Source: Branchipolynoe longqiensis (Eukaryota > Annelida > Polychaeta > Phyllodocida > Polynoidae). From it: a DNA stretch of 64,000 nt. Position numbers and translations under genes: made by a program. The first letter of the stretch is position 1. Each line of letters starts with the position of its first letter. The notes under the pieces are model-generated. The model was not told where the DNA came from and did no database searches. It saw only the letters and a list, made by a program, of their open reading frames with translations. The stretch lies in assembly GCA_030323885.1 (NCBI GenBank), contig CM059199.1:1484423-1548422 (forward strand), given 5' to 3'. Of the stretch, positions 10,127 through 20,571 are shown piece by piece.

Positions 10127-10318
10127 GGTGATGAAAATGGGAAATATTGCGCCTAGAGCGGGACTCGAACCCACATCTCTTTGCATTCCGGGCCAGTGTG
10201 CTAACCATTACACCACCTAGGCTCCCTGATATCAACACGCTACCCACGCCTACCTGTCTATGTGGCTCCTTGCCAAAGAGGTCAGTGCAGACCACTACAC
10301 TCGTCCCCCTGGAATTGT
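10127..10318 (-). mobile_element. SINE-2 copy a, tRNA-derived
   Basis: On minus: box-A-like GGTGTAATGGTTAGCACAC and box-B-like GGTTCGAGTCCC. The acceptor-like ends GAGCCTAG and CTAGGCGC can pair. The tail region is aatatttcccattttcatc. The anticodon arm does not pair well, so this is a SINE head, not a working tRNA gene. Confidence 0.8.
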
Positions 10319-10440
10319 AAGTCTTGTAATGCTTACAATTACATACATACAGGCAATGCACTTACACATACACAGGGTAGGTTCTACAACTATACAGCGC
10401 GTAGCTTGTATAGGATCCTGATCACGGCAACCAGTGTCAT

Positions 10441-10619
10441 GGGGGTGATGAAAATGGGAAATATTGCACCTAGAGCGGGACTCGAACCCACATCTCTTTG
10501 CATTCCGGGCCAGTGTGCTAACCATTGCACCACCTAGGCTCCCTGATATCAACACGCTACCCACACCTACCTGTCTATGTGGCTCCTTGCCTAAGAGGTC
10601 AGTGCAGACCACTACACTA
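10441..10619 (-). mobile_element. SINE-2 copy b
   Basis: Nearly identical to copy a and in the same orientation, 314 bp away. The sequence between the copies (10319-10440) is not duplicated. Confidence 0.8.
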
Positions 10620-10944
10620 ACAACTGTTTTCGCACAAACTAACTACACATCGTCCTATTTAGGAATTCATTGGATGATTTTACGCGAAGGTAACTATTTA
10701 AATTCTTCATGAATGAATGAATATATAGCAAACCCCAGTCGTCTGACTGTGACAAATGATCTCATAATCAAATCTATTTAACAAAATTAATATTTAACAG
10801 AAAGGAAATAACTTCCAAAAGATGTGTAACAAACACCCAGGCAATAAATACCCCTGATAAAACGTACGAAAAAGCCAGAAGAAGTATGTGCGTTCCCTCA
10901 TGTGTTCCCTATAAGTATAATACTTATGACGTGCAGTTTTCATT
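10620..10944. other. unassigned AT-rich sequence
   Basis: Nothing recognised. Confidence 0.4.
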
Positions 10945-10945
10945 A

Positions 10946-11294
10946 AAGCTGCATGGTCCGATGAAAATATCAAATTTTAAGCATAAACACAATTATCTAA
11001 ATTTGATTATACATATCTAACTTAGATACTGGTGCACTTATTAAACCTTTGTAGCCACATAGAATGGAATACTGAGGCAATTGAATAGAACCTGTTACTG
11101 CAGAAGCCAATGCCATCAGAGTTTGGACAAGCTTGCCAAAATTAATTTTGCATGGTTCCACTTCAAATATCTCAAAAGTTAGCCACTTAAAATATAAGTT
11201 ACTTCAAGCTAAAGTAAGGTTCATTATAACGATCAGCCTAGTGTATTTATCTCAGACAATTTCAGAAACTCAAAACCATCGGACTATGCAACTA
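10946..11294 (+). mobile_element. MITE-X2, complete
   Basis: AAGCTGCATGGTCCGATG...CATCGGACTATGCAACTA, with TA on both sides (10944-10945, 11295-11296). All internal landmarks are present. Confidence 0.9.
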
Positions 11295-11299
11295 TAAAT

Positions 11300-11790
11300 G
11301 CCCTCAAAACCGCTAATCGCTAAATTGTTACCTCAGCATATTTTATGGAATCCACTCGGGTGGACCACATGATTACCTTCATATCAACGTGAAAACGGAT
11401 AGGACTTTCATTTTCGGCTGTTTTCAACACCCGATTGCACCTGGATTGGTGATTTGTGGGGGGGGGGGGGGTACCAGCTCCCGAAAGTTGGTCACGTGGG
11501 GTCGGGCTGCGGCTATCTGGAGAGGTAGGAGCATTATTAGAACGCGGATAAGGGGGGACCGGGGAACACGCGATTGGTCCATCTCGCATCAAGGGAGACA
11601 CAGGGGTCCTGCTTTATTATGTATTGGACAGGGCGCAATTAACTTCTTCTACAGGAAGGGGTCTAAGCAAATAACCAGTCGAGTCGCAGTCGCAGTCAAG
11701 TAGCCCTGGTTGCACAATAGTCCCCCTTATTCCTTCTCCCCAGGTGACTTCCGAACCTCCCTGACACAGATTAATCCCCTGGTCCCAGTG
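11300..11790. other. GC-rich sequence with G13 run and E-box
   Basis: G-run at 11459-11471, then 'tggtcacgtgggg' with a CACGTG E-box near 11494. No exon defined. Confidence 0.35.
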
Positions 11791-11935
11791 CCCCCCTGCT
11801 GCCCCACACCACCGCCTCCTCCTCCCGCGACCCTTCGCTCCCCTCCCCACCCGGTCCCCCCCCCTCCCCCTCCTCCTCCTCCGCCTCTTCCACCTCTTCC
11901 TCCTCTCCCTCCACCACAGTCTTTTCCAACCAACC
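11790..11935. repeat. polypyrimidine tract
   Basis: Nearly pure C/T (top strand) with CCTCCTCCT and long C-runs. Minus-strand frames reading as G/E/R-rich are artefacts. Confidence 0.85.
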
Positions 11936-12653
11936 ACCACCATTGCTGGCCAGCGCCCCCAAGCGGGTCCGCCCGTGACAAAAGCCCTTCCGAGGAGCTT
12001 ACTTCACGAGCTTACTTCCCGCAGGTCCTACAAGGGGGCGCCACCGGCAGCGGGACTTTTTTCCACCCCTGCCGCGTGTATCTCTACGCGCTGCCAACGT
12101 TGGGTTAATCAGCATTTGCCTCGTAGTGTATCTCTCCGCTGCCGCCCCCCCCCCCCGGTGTCGGCCGTTTGCGTCACTCTCCAAGCATAGCAGGCGCTTA
12201 TGGAATAAGACGAAGAGCCCCCATACAGCGCACTCACTCCGCTTGGAGAGCGCTCCCAGCTAGGTAGAAAACGAACGAGCGCAAGCGCTGAGAGCCCGGC
12301 GCGCGTCATTAGTATGCGCCGCTCTTGTGAATCTTCTTTATGGCGGGAAGTATGAATATGCACGCCGTCACTTCGGCCACGCGCGTCATCGCGGTGGCCA
12401 TGAATTCCGCACCAATCTTGTCGGTAATGACGTACATTAAATACCTGCGCCTCAGAGCGCGGCAATGCAGGTCCACGGCGGGCAGGCGGCCGGGCGGTGG
12501 CCGAAATGTGCTGAAGTGTATAGTATGTATAGTTCGCGGCTTCTCCGCCAGGGGTGAATTCAGCGAGTGATTTCAAGTCAGTCACCAGGGGGCGTTTGTG
12601 TCGGGGCTCCGTCGAAACCGACCGACCTCTCCGGCCGAATTGTATAATTTGTG
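11936..12653. other. CpG-rich sequence, no gene recognised
   Basis: CpG-dense, with a C-run at about 12146-12157 and a TGACGTAC CRE-like word near 12427 beside accaat. Moderately promoter-like. Short frames on both strands have no recognisable domains. Confidence 0.35.
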
Positions 12654-13052
12654 TTAACTCTCCACTGTTCCCCCCTTCCCCTCCCCATCCACGTTCTCGT
12701 TCCCCTTCCCTTTCCCCCTCCCTATCTCCCTCCCATGCCCATTCCCTCTCGCCTCCCCATCCACATTCTCGTTCCCATTCCCCTTCCTTTTTCCCCTCCC
12801 TATCCCCCTCACATGCCCATTCCCTCTCGCCTCCCCATCCACATTCTCGTTCCCATTCCCCTTCCTTTTCCCCCTCCCTATCCTCCTCCCATGCCCATTC
12901 CCTCTCCCCTCCCCCGCGGCCCCCCACTGTTCCCCCTTCCCCTCCCCATCCACATTCTCGTTCCAATTCCCCTTCCCTATTCCCTCCCATGCCCCTACCA
13001 TGCCCATTCCCTCTCCCCTTCCCGCGCCCCCCCCCCCCCCCCCCCCCCCCAC
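12654..13052. repeat. ~84-bp polypyrimidine minisatellite and C-run
   Basis: Four to five units containing 'ctccccatccacattctcg', 'ttcccattccccttcc' and 'cccatgcccattccctctc', ending in a C-run of over 20 bp (13027-13050). About 400 bp of nearly uninterrupted pyrimidine on the top strand. It produces the longest frame in the window (minus, 12109-12990, 293 codons), which is not a gene. Confidence 0.9.
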
Positions 13053-13129
13053 GGTCAAACTCTTAGGTGACCCCGGTGACGGATATCTTTTCAGGACTCC
13101 GTTGACGGACCCCCAAAGACGTCCTGCAA

Positions 13130-13345
13130 CCTCCGCCACCGTCGCCGCAACCGTCGCCACGCAGAGATTCATGTCACGACGTCAGCGACGACGGAAGCGC
13201 ACGTCACCGTCGCCGTCCGTCACCTCAACGTCGCGCCCCCTCCCTCCCCCCACTCTGCTGGCACTTCCGGCAGCGTCTCGTTTCCATATGCCGGCGGTCA
13301 CGTGACCCTGTCAGATCGTACGTCACAGGATGCGGCCGGCATTAT
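13130..13345. promoter_or_regulatory. CpG-island promoter candidate: ETS, CRE-half and E-box
   Basis: Contains 'cgacgtca' (13174-13181), ETS-like ACTTCCGG (13263) and CGGAAG (13191), and a perfect 12-bp palindrome GGTCACGTGACC (13296-13307), the USF/MiT-type E-box. CpG is abundant. Which strand it would serve is unclear. Confidence 0.35.
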
Positions 13346-13624
13346 GGGGAGAGGGTGGGGGGTGGGGTGGAGCGGGAGGAGATGGGGGGGGGGGAGAGGG
13401 GCGGCGGGTTGTCGACGCAGACCTGTGGAAGGTTTATGCCGGTTCCCCCAGTCAACAACTGAGCCTTCTCATCCCCCTCCACCCCCCCCCCCCTCCGACC
13501 TTCCTGAAACCCTTCCCGCACCTCCCCGATGCCCCGCCCCCCCGGAAAGAAATCTTCGACGGTGGGCTTGCACGGGTCAAGTTGATAGCGTAGCCATTGC
13601 AACCACCCTGGAAAGCGGAACCCA
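13346..13624. other. G-rich then C-rich flank of the GC block
   Basis: Purine-rich (13346-13400) followed by C-runs (13481-13493). No gene recognised. Confidence 0.4.
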
Positions 13625-13745
13625 AACATAAATATTATGTATATGTATGCATGTATTGTGTATATGTATATATGTATGTATATGTGTATATATGCATGTA
13701 TATGTATGTATGTATTATGTATATGTATGTATATATATATATATG
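13625..13745. repeat. imperfect (ATGTAT)n
   Basis: Degenerate ATGTAT/ATAT tract of about 120 bp. Confidence 0.85.
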
Positions 13746-13984
13746 AAGAGTTCAGGCACAAAACCCTCTAAATGCCATTCCAAAAATTTCTTAAAATACA
13801 AGATTGTTACATGAAGGTAATTTTAATTCTCACTAATTCCACTTTGCTTGCAATGAAATGATTATGGCACAATGAACTTACAAAAATTGGAATGTAAAAA
13901 AAATCAACCTTTTGAAAGTTTGACTTTAATGTCTAGGTCAATTTTTTGATTGGCGTTTAAGGGCTTTTGGGTCTGTATTTATGA

Positions 13985-14036
13985 ATGTATGTATGTATGT
14001 ATGTATGTATGTATGTATGTATGTATGTATGTATGT
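13985..14036. repeat. (GTAT)13 microsatellite
   Basis: Thirteen near-perfect tetranucleotides, followed by related GTGT/GTAT sequence to 14110. Confidence 0.95.
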
Positions 14037-14244
14037 ACATGTGTGTATGTGTATTTATGTGTGTATATATTATGTATATGTGTGTATGTATATGGTTATG
14101 TATGTATAGATACATATGTACCACGTTTTGTTTCTTCAAATCAACTATTTCTGTTCAAATAAGAACTTCCCAAGTGATGTACGTGATACGGATAACCGTC
14201 CTTGACGGATACCTTATTCCTACCACTGGGGTGAGTCTACAGGG

Positions 14245-14275
14245 GGGCTAGCGGGGGGGGGGGGGGGGGGGGAGT
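14245..14275. repeat. G-run of over 20 bp
   Basis: Homopolymeric G tract. 14290-14797 beyond it is unassigned. Confidence 0.9.
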
Positions 14276-14810
14276 AGTGAAGGGGTCAAATCTGAACAGT
14301 AAAATTAGAATCAAAAGCTCTGTAATAAACGGTAAATGGTTGTCTTGAGGCGGGCAGGTGCCTGGGTGTGGGTTCAATCATGGCTCATGTCACTCCGGCA
14401 ATGGCTACTCCGGGGGCCATAACTCAAGTTGCCTTGTTGGTGGTTACAAGGCGCGTTAGCGGCTGCTTCCTTGTGAAGACCCCCCGCCCCCTCCCCCACA
14501 CACCCATGCACCCACACTCCCACACCCCGGCCTTTGTGTTGTTTAAAATGAGCTGCCTGGGCTGCCACATGCAGAAAAGCTCGAAGCTGATGGCTTGGTT
14601 GTGAGCGAGGTGACAGTCCTAGCACACACGCACTTACCTGCAGGCGCGGCGCGTCTGTGCCGGCGGCTGGCGGGGTCTTACCTTGCCGCTGAGTTAAGAA
14701 ATAAAGAAGAAAAAGAACTATGATTTTTTGTATCTGTGGTGAATCCTACATGAGAAATGTGATGCTTCAAGTGGTGATTTAAGCCGCACATTTCGCAATA
14801 TCGATGTTGG

Positions 14811-15116
14811 TTGGTTTGTTGGGTGTTGGGGTTTTATGTCCTGGCAACATATACGGTCATATCAGGATGGGTTCTGACTTGTGACAGTGCACACTCATGG
14901 TGACTTTATAGGGAAATCAGGCTGTATCCCACCCAGTCACATTATCTTGCCACTGAGCTAACGAGTCCTTGCCCTATCCTATTAATGCTGAGTGCCAAGC
15001 TAGGAAGCGACACGTATCAATTTTCTAAGTCATTGGTTTGACTCGAACGGGAATTGAACTCCCGATCTCCCGCACGGGAGGCCTGAGCTCTTACCGATTG
15101 GGCCACCGCGTCCGGT
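14811..15116 (-). mobile_element. SINE-S, full length, with target duplication
   Basis: On minus: a tRNA-like head (box A gtggcccaatcggtaagag, box B gagttcaattcccg), then gagtcaaaccaatgactta, the body, and a tail entering TTGG-type repeats. Imperfect 13-bp flanks, ATATCGATGTTGG (14798-14810) and ATATTGATGTGGG (15117-15129), look like a target duplication. Confidence 0.85.
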
Positions 15117-15221
15117 ATATTGATGTGGGTGGATGAAAGGAAAATGAATGTTTGGTGTATTAGAGGAATTCAGTATTGTTATACATGATATGAATATCCA
15201 GCTATCTCTTGGAAGCGGAGG

Positions 15222-15575
15222 CAGTGTGCCCATCTGTAAGAGCGCAGGCATCCCATGTAGAATGTTGGTATTGCACATCCCAGCCGAGTCAAACCAATGA
15301 CTTGCAAAATGTATACCCATCGTTATCTAGTCTGGCGTTTGGCATTACTAGGATAGGGTATGGACTGGTTACTTCAGTATCCGGACAATGTGATTCAGTA
15401 GGATAACAGGTCATGGTGCTGGCAGCCTGCATGGTTCCCTAGTGGGCCAGCACAATAAAGTCACCAAGACTGCGCACTGCCACAAGACTATGCCAATCAT
15501 GGTATGACCTACTTAAGGTGTTGCTCGGACGTAAAATCCCCCCCCCCCCCAACGAACAAAAAAACAATCAATGCA
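15222..15575 (+). mobile_element. SINE-S, diverged
   Basis: cagccgagtcaaaccaatgac, ggcattactaggataggg, ggtcatggtgctggcagcc and gttgctcggacgtaaaa are in the standard order. The tail is disrupted by a C-run. The tRNA head is poorly preserved. Confidence 0.8.
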
Positions 15576-15656
15576 TGGAGGTAAGTATTATTTTCTGAAC
15601 GAAATCTAGATAATTATTTTTCTTTTTGACAGATTGCGACGGCTGCTAAGACACAG

Positions 15657-15712
15657 ATATATATATACCCATATATGTATATATATAATATATATATATT
15701 ATATATATACAC
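15657..15712. repeat. (TA)n microsatellite
   Basis: TA-rich run touching the left end of MITE-T1. Confidence 0.85.
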
Positions 15713-15713
15713 A

Positions 15714-15905
15714 CAGTAAAACCTCTCTATATCAACCGACCATGTGGCCGACTTTAGATCGTCTATTTAGGGAGGTGGTCGATTTAGGGAGTTAAAAAAC
15801 AAATTACAATTGTATTGTATTGGTGATCATTTGGGACCCAAATAAAGCAATCGATATGGGTGTGTGGTCGATCTGAGGCGGTGGTCGGTTAAACAGGTTT
15901 TACTG
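15714..15905. mobile_element. MITE-T1, Tigger-like (192 bp)
   Basis: Begins CAGTAAAACCTCTCTA and ends with its inverse (aacaggttttACTG), followed by TATATA. The interior repeats 'ggtcgatttaggga' and 'gggacccaaataaagc'. CAGT ends and a TA target are the hallmark of pogo/Tigger elements. Confidence 0.85.
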
Positions 15906-16271
15906 TATATATAGATATATAATAATGTATAATGTGAAGTCAGCATGAACACATGTTGTGTAAGGTGTGTGTACTTGAGTTTGTCACATAACACAGGTGA
16001 CAGTCATGTCAACGGGTACTCAAGTGCCGGTGTGAGAAGAATCATGTGGACACGCTGTCAGTCACCTTGGCTGAATTGTATACGTATTGAGGCCACTGTT
16101 TGGTTGGTGTTTATGGTGGTGGTGGGGGTGGTGGTGGGGGTTGACAATAACACAGTGGTGTCTCGCCATATGTAGATCAATGCTATTTAGTACCAGGTAC
16201 CGGATTGATTGTGTTGTGTAAACGGGGGGGGGGGGGGTGCAGAGTTTAACACAAACCCCTCCTAAAAATCT

Positions 16272-16411
16272 AACCGGCGCGGAGGCCTAATCGGTACAGC
16301 ACGGGTCTCACGTGTGGAAGGTCGGGAGTTCGGTTCCCGGCCGAGTCAAACCAATGACTTTAAAATGTGTCGCTTCCTGGCTTGCCGCTCGGCATTACTA
16401 GGACGTAAAAC
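16272..16411 (+). mobile_element. SINE-S short form
   Basis: Head cggcgcggaggcctaatcgg and box-B-like agttcggttcccgg, then gagtcaaaccaatgac. It jumps from 'ggcattactagga' straight to 'cgtaaaac', losing about 200 bp of body. The same junction recurs at 22.72-22.88 kb. Confidence 0.8.
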
Positions 16412-16498
16412 TCGAATGGTATTTAGTAGCTGGTTGATTGTGCTATATAAACCGGTAGAGTATTGACACCAATCCCTCCTAAAAGCAGGTGGTGGTGA

Positions 16499-16526
16499 GA
16501 TGTGTGTGTGTGGGGGGGGGGGGGGG
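16499..16526. repeat. compound (TG)n-G14
   Basis: TG dinucleotides to 16512, then G14. Confidence 0.95.
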
Positions 16527-16679
16527 CCTCTAGTGACCCGCAGTCAATAACACAATAGTGGCTCACCGATATATAGACCAATGCTATATGGTACAGGGTT
16601 TGATTGTGATATATGCTATATAAACCAGTGCAGAATGGACACAAATCCAACTCTCACTCACCTTCGCTGACTCGTGTGG

Positions 16680-17160
16680 GAGCTTGACACATCTTTAATC
16701 GAGGGTCCGGTGGCGTAGAAGGTGCAGATTCATACTTGTCAAAGTCGAACACACCCCGTCGAAAAACGAGGGGACCCCCGGGGTTGGTGAGGGGAGGGGT
16801 GGAGGGCTGACCGGGTGGGCCGGCCAAGGGGGCGGGTCAAGGCGGGGCGTGTGCCGGCTCCCTGGGCCTACGGGGAGGAGGGAAGTAAGTCCCCCGTCCC
16901 ACCTCCCTCGGACCACGGCGGATAAACCTTCACCAGGACAAGAAAACACATGTATCTGAACCCCGAAGAGAAGTCTCACGCAGACAGACACCACCACCAC
17001 CGCTGCACTGACCCTCCTAGCCCACTGGAAATTTATTACCGGGTAAACTCGTAATATCTGCTGGGTTACTGCTGCTTTGTGTGCCATGACGGGCACCGGA
17101 AGTACACGTATGTTACCCTGTTTATATAAGATCATTGCACCGCACCATATTCTCATAGTT
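16680..17160. other. GC-rich patch, unassigned
   Basis: GC-box-like 'gggggcgggtc' and 'ggcggggcgtg' near 16830-16860. The minus frame at 16695-17156 (153 codons) has one hydrophobic stretch and a P-rich end, with no family that I recognise. Promoter or chance GC patch. Confidence 0.3.
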
Positions 17161-17301
17161 CTATCTCGATTTGTGTGTGTAGAGTGAGGAGTTGTTCGGT
17201 GGGGGGGGGGGGGGGGTAGTTACTTGCAGATGAGGAACCATGCACTGTACATTTCATATGATGTAGCTACATGATTGTAATGTCCTCGTTGGCGGAATTG
17301 A

Positions 17302-17810
17302 TGTTGGTTGGTTGGTTGGTTATTGGGGTTTTACGTCCTCTCTAAATCGACCGACCTTGGGACCGACTTTCGGTGGTCGGTTTAGGGAGTTAGAATATGG
17401 CTACAATGGTAGTGTTGGGACCCAAATAAAGCGATTGGTATAGGGGAGTGGTCGATCTGTGGAGGTGGTCGGTTAGAGAGGTGTTACTGTATGTGGTCAT
17501 CAGGATAAGTACCGACTTATGACAGTGCACACTCAGGGCTACATTGTAGTGCTGCCCCACTGGGAGACCAGGCCGCCAGCACCATGACCCGATATCCCAC
17601 ATATTATCCTGACAATGAGCCAACAAGTCCTCCCCCTATCCTATTAATGCTGAGGTATTGCTAGCAAGCTGAGGTATTGCTAGCAAGCAACAAGTATACA
17701 TTTTTAAGTCATTGCTTTGACTCGATCAAGGTTCGAACCCGTGGGTTCGATTCCCAGGATCTACCAAAATGGGAGATGGACGCTCAACTCATTTGGCCAT
17801 CTGGTCTCGC
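17302..17810 (-). mobile_element. SINE-S interrupted by MITE-T2
   Basis: The tail side (ttggggttttacgtcc) and the rest (gtggtcatcaggataagtacc onward) are separated by MITE-T2. The head carries two facing box-B-like words, ggttcgaacc and gggttcgattccc, near 17731-17757. A small duplication 'gaggtattgctagcaagc' occurs twice. Confidence 0.8.
17337..17489. mobile_element. MITE-T2, left end truncated
   Basis: cctctctaaatcgaccgacc to gagaggtgttACTG followed by TA. The first nine bases of the left terminus are missing. Confidence 0.8.
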
Positions 17811-17812
17811 AA

Positions 17813-18110
17813 GGTGGTGGGTAATGTCATATCAGTTCGGGTACCGACCTGTGAGAGTGCACACTCATGGCGACTTTATAGTGCTGCCCCACTGGAAGAC
17901 CAGGCCACCAGCACCATGACATCCCACTCAGTCACATTATCCTGACACTGAGCCAACCAGTCCTTTCCCTATCCTAATAATGCCGAGCGCCAGGCTAGGA
18001 AGCGGCAAGTATCAATTTTTTAAGTCATTGGTTTGACTGGACCAGGGTTCGAACCCACCCACGATCTACCAACACGGGAGACGGACGCTCTAATTCATTC
18101 GGCCATCCCG
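17813..18110 (-). mobile_element. SINE-S, nearly complete
   Basis: Immediately follows the previous SINE in the same orientation. Box-B region ccagggttcgaaccca, body agcgccaggctaggaagcgg. Confidence 0.85.
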
Positions 18111-18294
18111 AACTATGCAGTGTACTTTTTCAGATGCTGTAGCTAGGGGCTTACATGATTGTAATGTCCTCGTTGGCTGCAATGATGTAGGTGAATAATG
18201 AAGGTAAACAGGTTGCGTGTGTGTAGTATGTATGGCATATGTCGTAAATACTAATAGTGCATAAAACAACAGGGGATCAGTGTGGGGTCATGTA

Positions 18295-18403
18295 TCTGTG
18301 TGTGTGTGTGTGTGTGTGTGTGAGTCCTCATAAGAAATGTAAGATGCGTGTGATGTATAACGTTGTTTTCTCCCACGATGTGTGTGTGGGGGGGGGGGGG
18401 GGG
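18295..18403. repeat. (TG)14 and compound (TG)n-G16
   Basis: TG repeat at 18295-18322. A second TG run at 18379-18387 leads into G16 (18388-18403). (GTAG)n follows at 18660-18680. Confidence 0.9.
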
Positions 18404-18739
18404 AGTCAGTAAGGGTGCAGTATTATTAGTTATTACGACCTTATCATTAACACTTTGGTTCCGACAACCTACCCAACCCCAACTGTCCGTTTTTTTTACT
18501 ATTTTAGTCAGAATGCAAACAATGAGCGAAGTGGTTGACGGCGTGTTTCTAGGTGATTGGCACATGTTCCAAACCTTCTATTTTTATTTCGTTGTTGTGT
18601 ATGTGTGTGTGTGAGATCGGGGTGGGGGGGGAGGCTACATGAAAACAATCATAGTAGTTAGGTAGGTAGGTAGGTAGGAAGGTAATGTCCTAGTGTTTAT
18701 TCCTTGTTATGGTTCACCAAAGGATTGTTGTATCTGCTT

Positions 18740-19030
18740 GAGGGAGACACAGAGTGAGCGATCTCAATAGTTATTACAGACGTACCCCGACTGACAGGGC
18801 CCGACACAGCATGCCGTCACCCCCTGCGCCTGGCCCCCTCTTACGGCCGCTGGGAGTGGGTCGGGGCGCCGGGGGGAGGGGGAGGTGTGGGGGCCGGTGC
18901 TGCTCGTTCGTATTCGTTAATCCACCTATTATCGCTCATGTCAATTAACGAACCCGCAACGACAACAAACGACCTGCACTAACGACTATTGCCTCACGTG
19001 ACCCTGATGTGATCATCACGTGTTCTCCAG
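18740..19030. promoter_or_regulatory. CpG-rich islet with paired E-boxes
   Basis: GC-rich to 18900. CACGTG occurs at 18995-19000 and 19017-19022, 22 bp apart. No adjacent exon identified. Confidence 0.25.
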
Positions 19031-19325
19031 GTCTTCCTCCTTCCCAGATACGAAACTAGCGCCTCGACTGTGTGCAGGTGGTTTGGGTGAATACAACTTG
19101 TTTCTGGCGTCTTGTGCGAATTTTGTTATGGTTAAAGCTACTCAGTTTGAATGATGCGTGTCCTTTTTTGTGTTTCATGTATTAGGTATACTCTTCAATT
19201 TTCCATTGTTCTCGTATTATGTAACCTATGTTGCCATATTTCGTCAGATTGTGATATTGTGATTTTGTTGAATAAATGGTGATTATTTTGTACCGTTTCT
19301 TATTTTTAATTTTTCTGAGAAACGC

Positions 19326-19592
19326 TTGTTTGCCACTATACAGACAAAGAAACTTACTTATTTTGGCCACATCATTCATCAGAGTTCAATATACCGTACA
19401 TTGTTGGAAGGGAAGGTGAATGGCAGCGGAGGGAGAGGGAGACCAAGAACATCATGGTTTACAAATATTTCACAGTGGACAGGCTTGAATTATTCACAGT
19501 CTATCAGAACAGCACACCATCGGGACAAGTGGAAAACCATTGCATCCAACCCTCGACTAGAGGACGGAACTATTGATTGATTGATTTTGTAC
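19326..19592 (+). pseudogene. LINE reverse-transcriptase C-terminus and 3' tail
   Basis: An open frame of about 84 codons reads KLTYFGHI, then GKVNGSGGRGRPRTSWF, WTGL and DKWKTIASNP...EDGTID before a stop. This is the familiar C-terminal signature of non-LTR retrotransposon ORF2 proteins (LTYFGHI...G-RGRGRPR...W...WTGL). A (GATT)n tail follows directly (19571-19590). The copy is 5'-truncated: no polymerase or endonuclease domain lies upstream. Confidence 0.8.
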
Positions 19593-19700
19593 CGAAAAAG
19601 ACTTCGGCGTAATATTGTTCCTTGGTATTCAGCATCAAGTCGTTTCTTACTGCTTCACTCCGCGAAGAATTTCCAACATCAGAGAAAAGAATGCGGATAT

Positions 19701-20412
19701 TCAAGTTGTATAGTCCGATTAAACATCAACATTTTAAAAACATAACACCGACATCGATTTCATTCTACATATCTAACAGAGATATTTATACAAGTATTAA
19801 GCATTTCTTGCCACATAGAAGGGCAGACTGAGTATATTTAATAGAACCTGTTAGTGTATTTATAAGCCTATAGACCTATTTCATATGATGTCAGGATAGG
19901 TATTTAGGTCAGTGCGCGCGCTGCTTCGCTGCAGGACGACACACTAGCTTGGTACACCGCTACCTAGACCAAGCTAGACACTCTGTCACACTGCAAATGC
20001 AATATGAGTATTCTTCATACACAAAAGTGAAATATCCTTTTTTTTTAAACGCACCACCTAGAAACCAGCGGCTTGGAACACACATAGAAAAGATATTCAC
20101 CGAACAGATTATACTAAATTTATACGGTTAGGTTTCTGCATTTCTATTAATTTTGAATAAAATAGACGTTTTGCACTGCGCGTACCGGCAAACTCAATGG
20201 CAGTGTGAATTCGTTCTGCAGGCAAGGTGCGCGCGCATACACAATGTTTATAAACATATAAAGCGCTCTAGGGTGTCGAATTGTGGCATGCATGTATGCT
20301 GTGCTTCAAATATATCCAACATTAACCATTTAAAGTCAACGGTATCGATCAATTCGATACATTTATCTCAGAAAAATGACCGAATCTCAAAACCATCGGA
20401 CTATACAACTCT
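19701..20412 (+). mobile_element. MITE-X split by element G
   Basis: Left half 19701-19880 (agttgtatagtccgatta, tctaacagagat, taatagaacctgtta). Right part 20290-20412 (cttcaaatatatccaac, aaccatcggactatacaac). The middle is foreign. Confidence 0.75.
19890..20275 (-). mobile_element. element G, relative of F
   Basis: The ends show an inverted GCGCGCGC..CTT..CTGCAG.ACGA arrangement (near 19914 and 20215-20235). The interior (agtgaaatat, caccacctagaaac, gcttgga-acacac) is the reverse of element F at 35.54-36.04 kb. Boundaries are approximate. Confidence 0.6.
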
Positions 20413-20436
20413 TATGAAAGTAGGATATATGTTCCA

Positions 20437-20571
20437 GATGAATATTAATTGAATTGGGGAATATATTGAGATGAATAATAATCGAACTAGGAAATATATT
20501 CCGGGGGAATATTGATCGAATTATGGAATATATTCGAGATGAATGTTAATCCAATTAGCAAATATATTCCA
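20437..20571. repeat. ~34-bp minisatellite, 4 units
   Basis: Units with 'gatgaatattaattgaatt' and 'gaaatatattc', diverged. Confidence 0.75.

Larger units (their letters stand above)
16140..16655. repeat. minisatellite array split by a short SINE-S
   Basis: Three copies of a unit with 'gctatttagtacc', 'gattgattgtg', 'tataaaccggt' and 'aatccctcctaaaa' (near 16183, 16422, 16583), containing G-runs at 16225 and 16513. A SINE-S copy sits between units one and two. Confidence 0.7.

Noticed and set aside
10136..10225. Possible genuine tRNA gene
   Set aside because: A and B boxes and acceptor ends are present but the anticodon arm does not pair, and three copies carry the same SINE body.
12109..12990. 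293-codon minus-strand frame, the longest in the window
   Set aside because: Its first third is E/G/R/W repeats encoded by the polypyrimidine minisatellite; the rest has no recognisable domain. Pure purine on minus rarely contains stops.
16695..17156. 153-codon minus frame with a hydrophobic stretch as a membrane protein
   Set aside because: No start context, no recognisable family, P-rich end from GC-rich DNA; chance is likelier.
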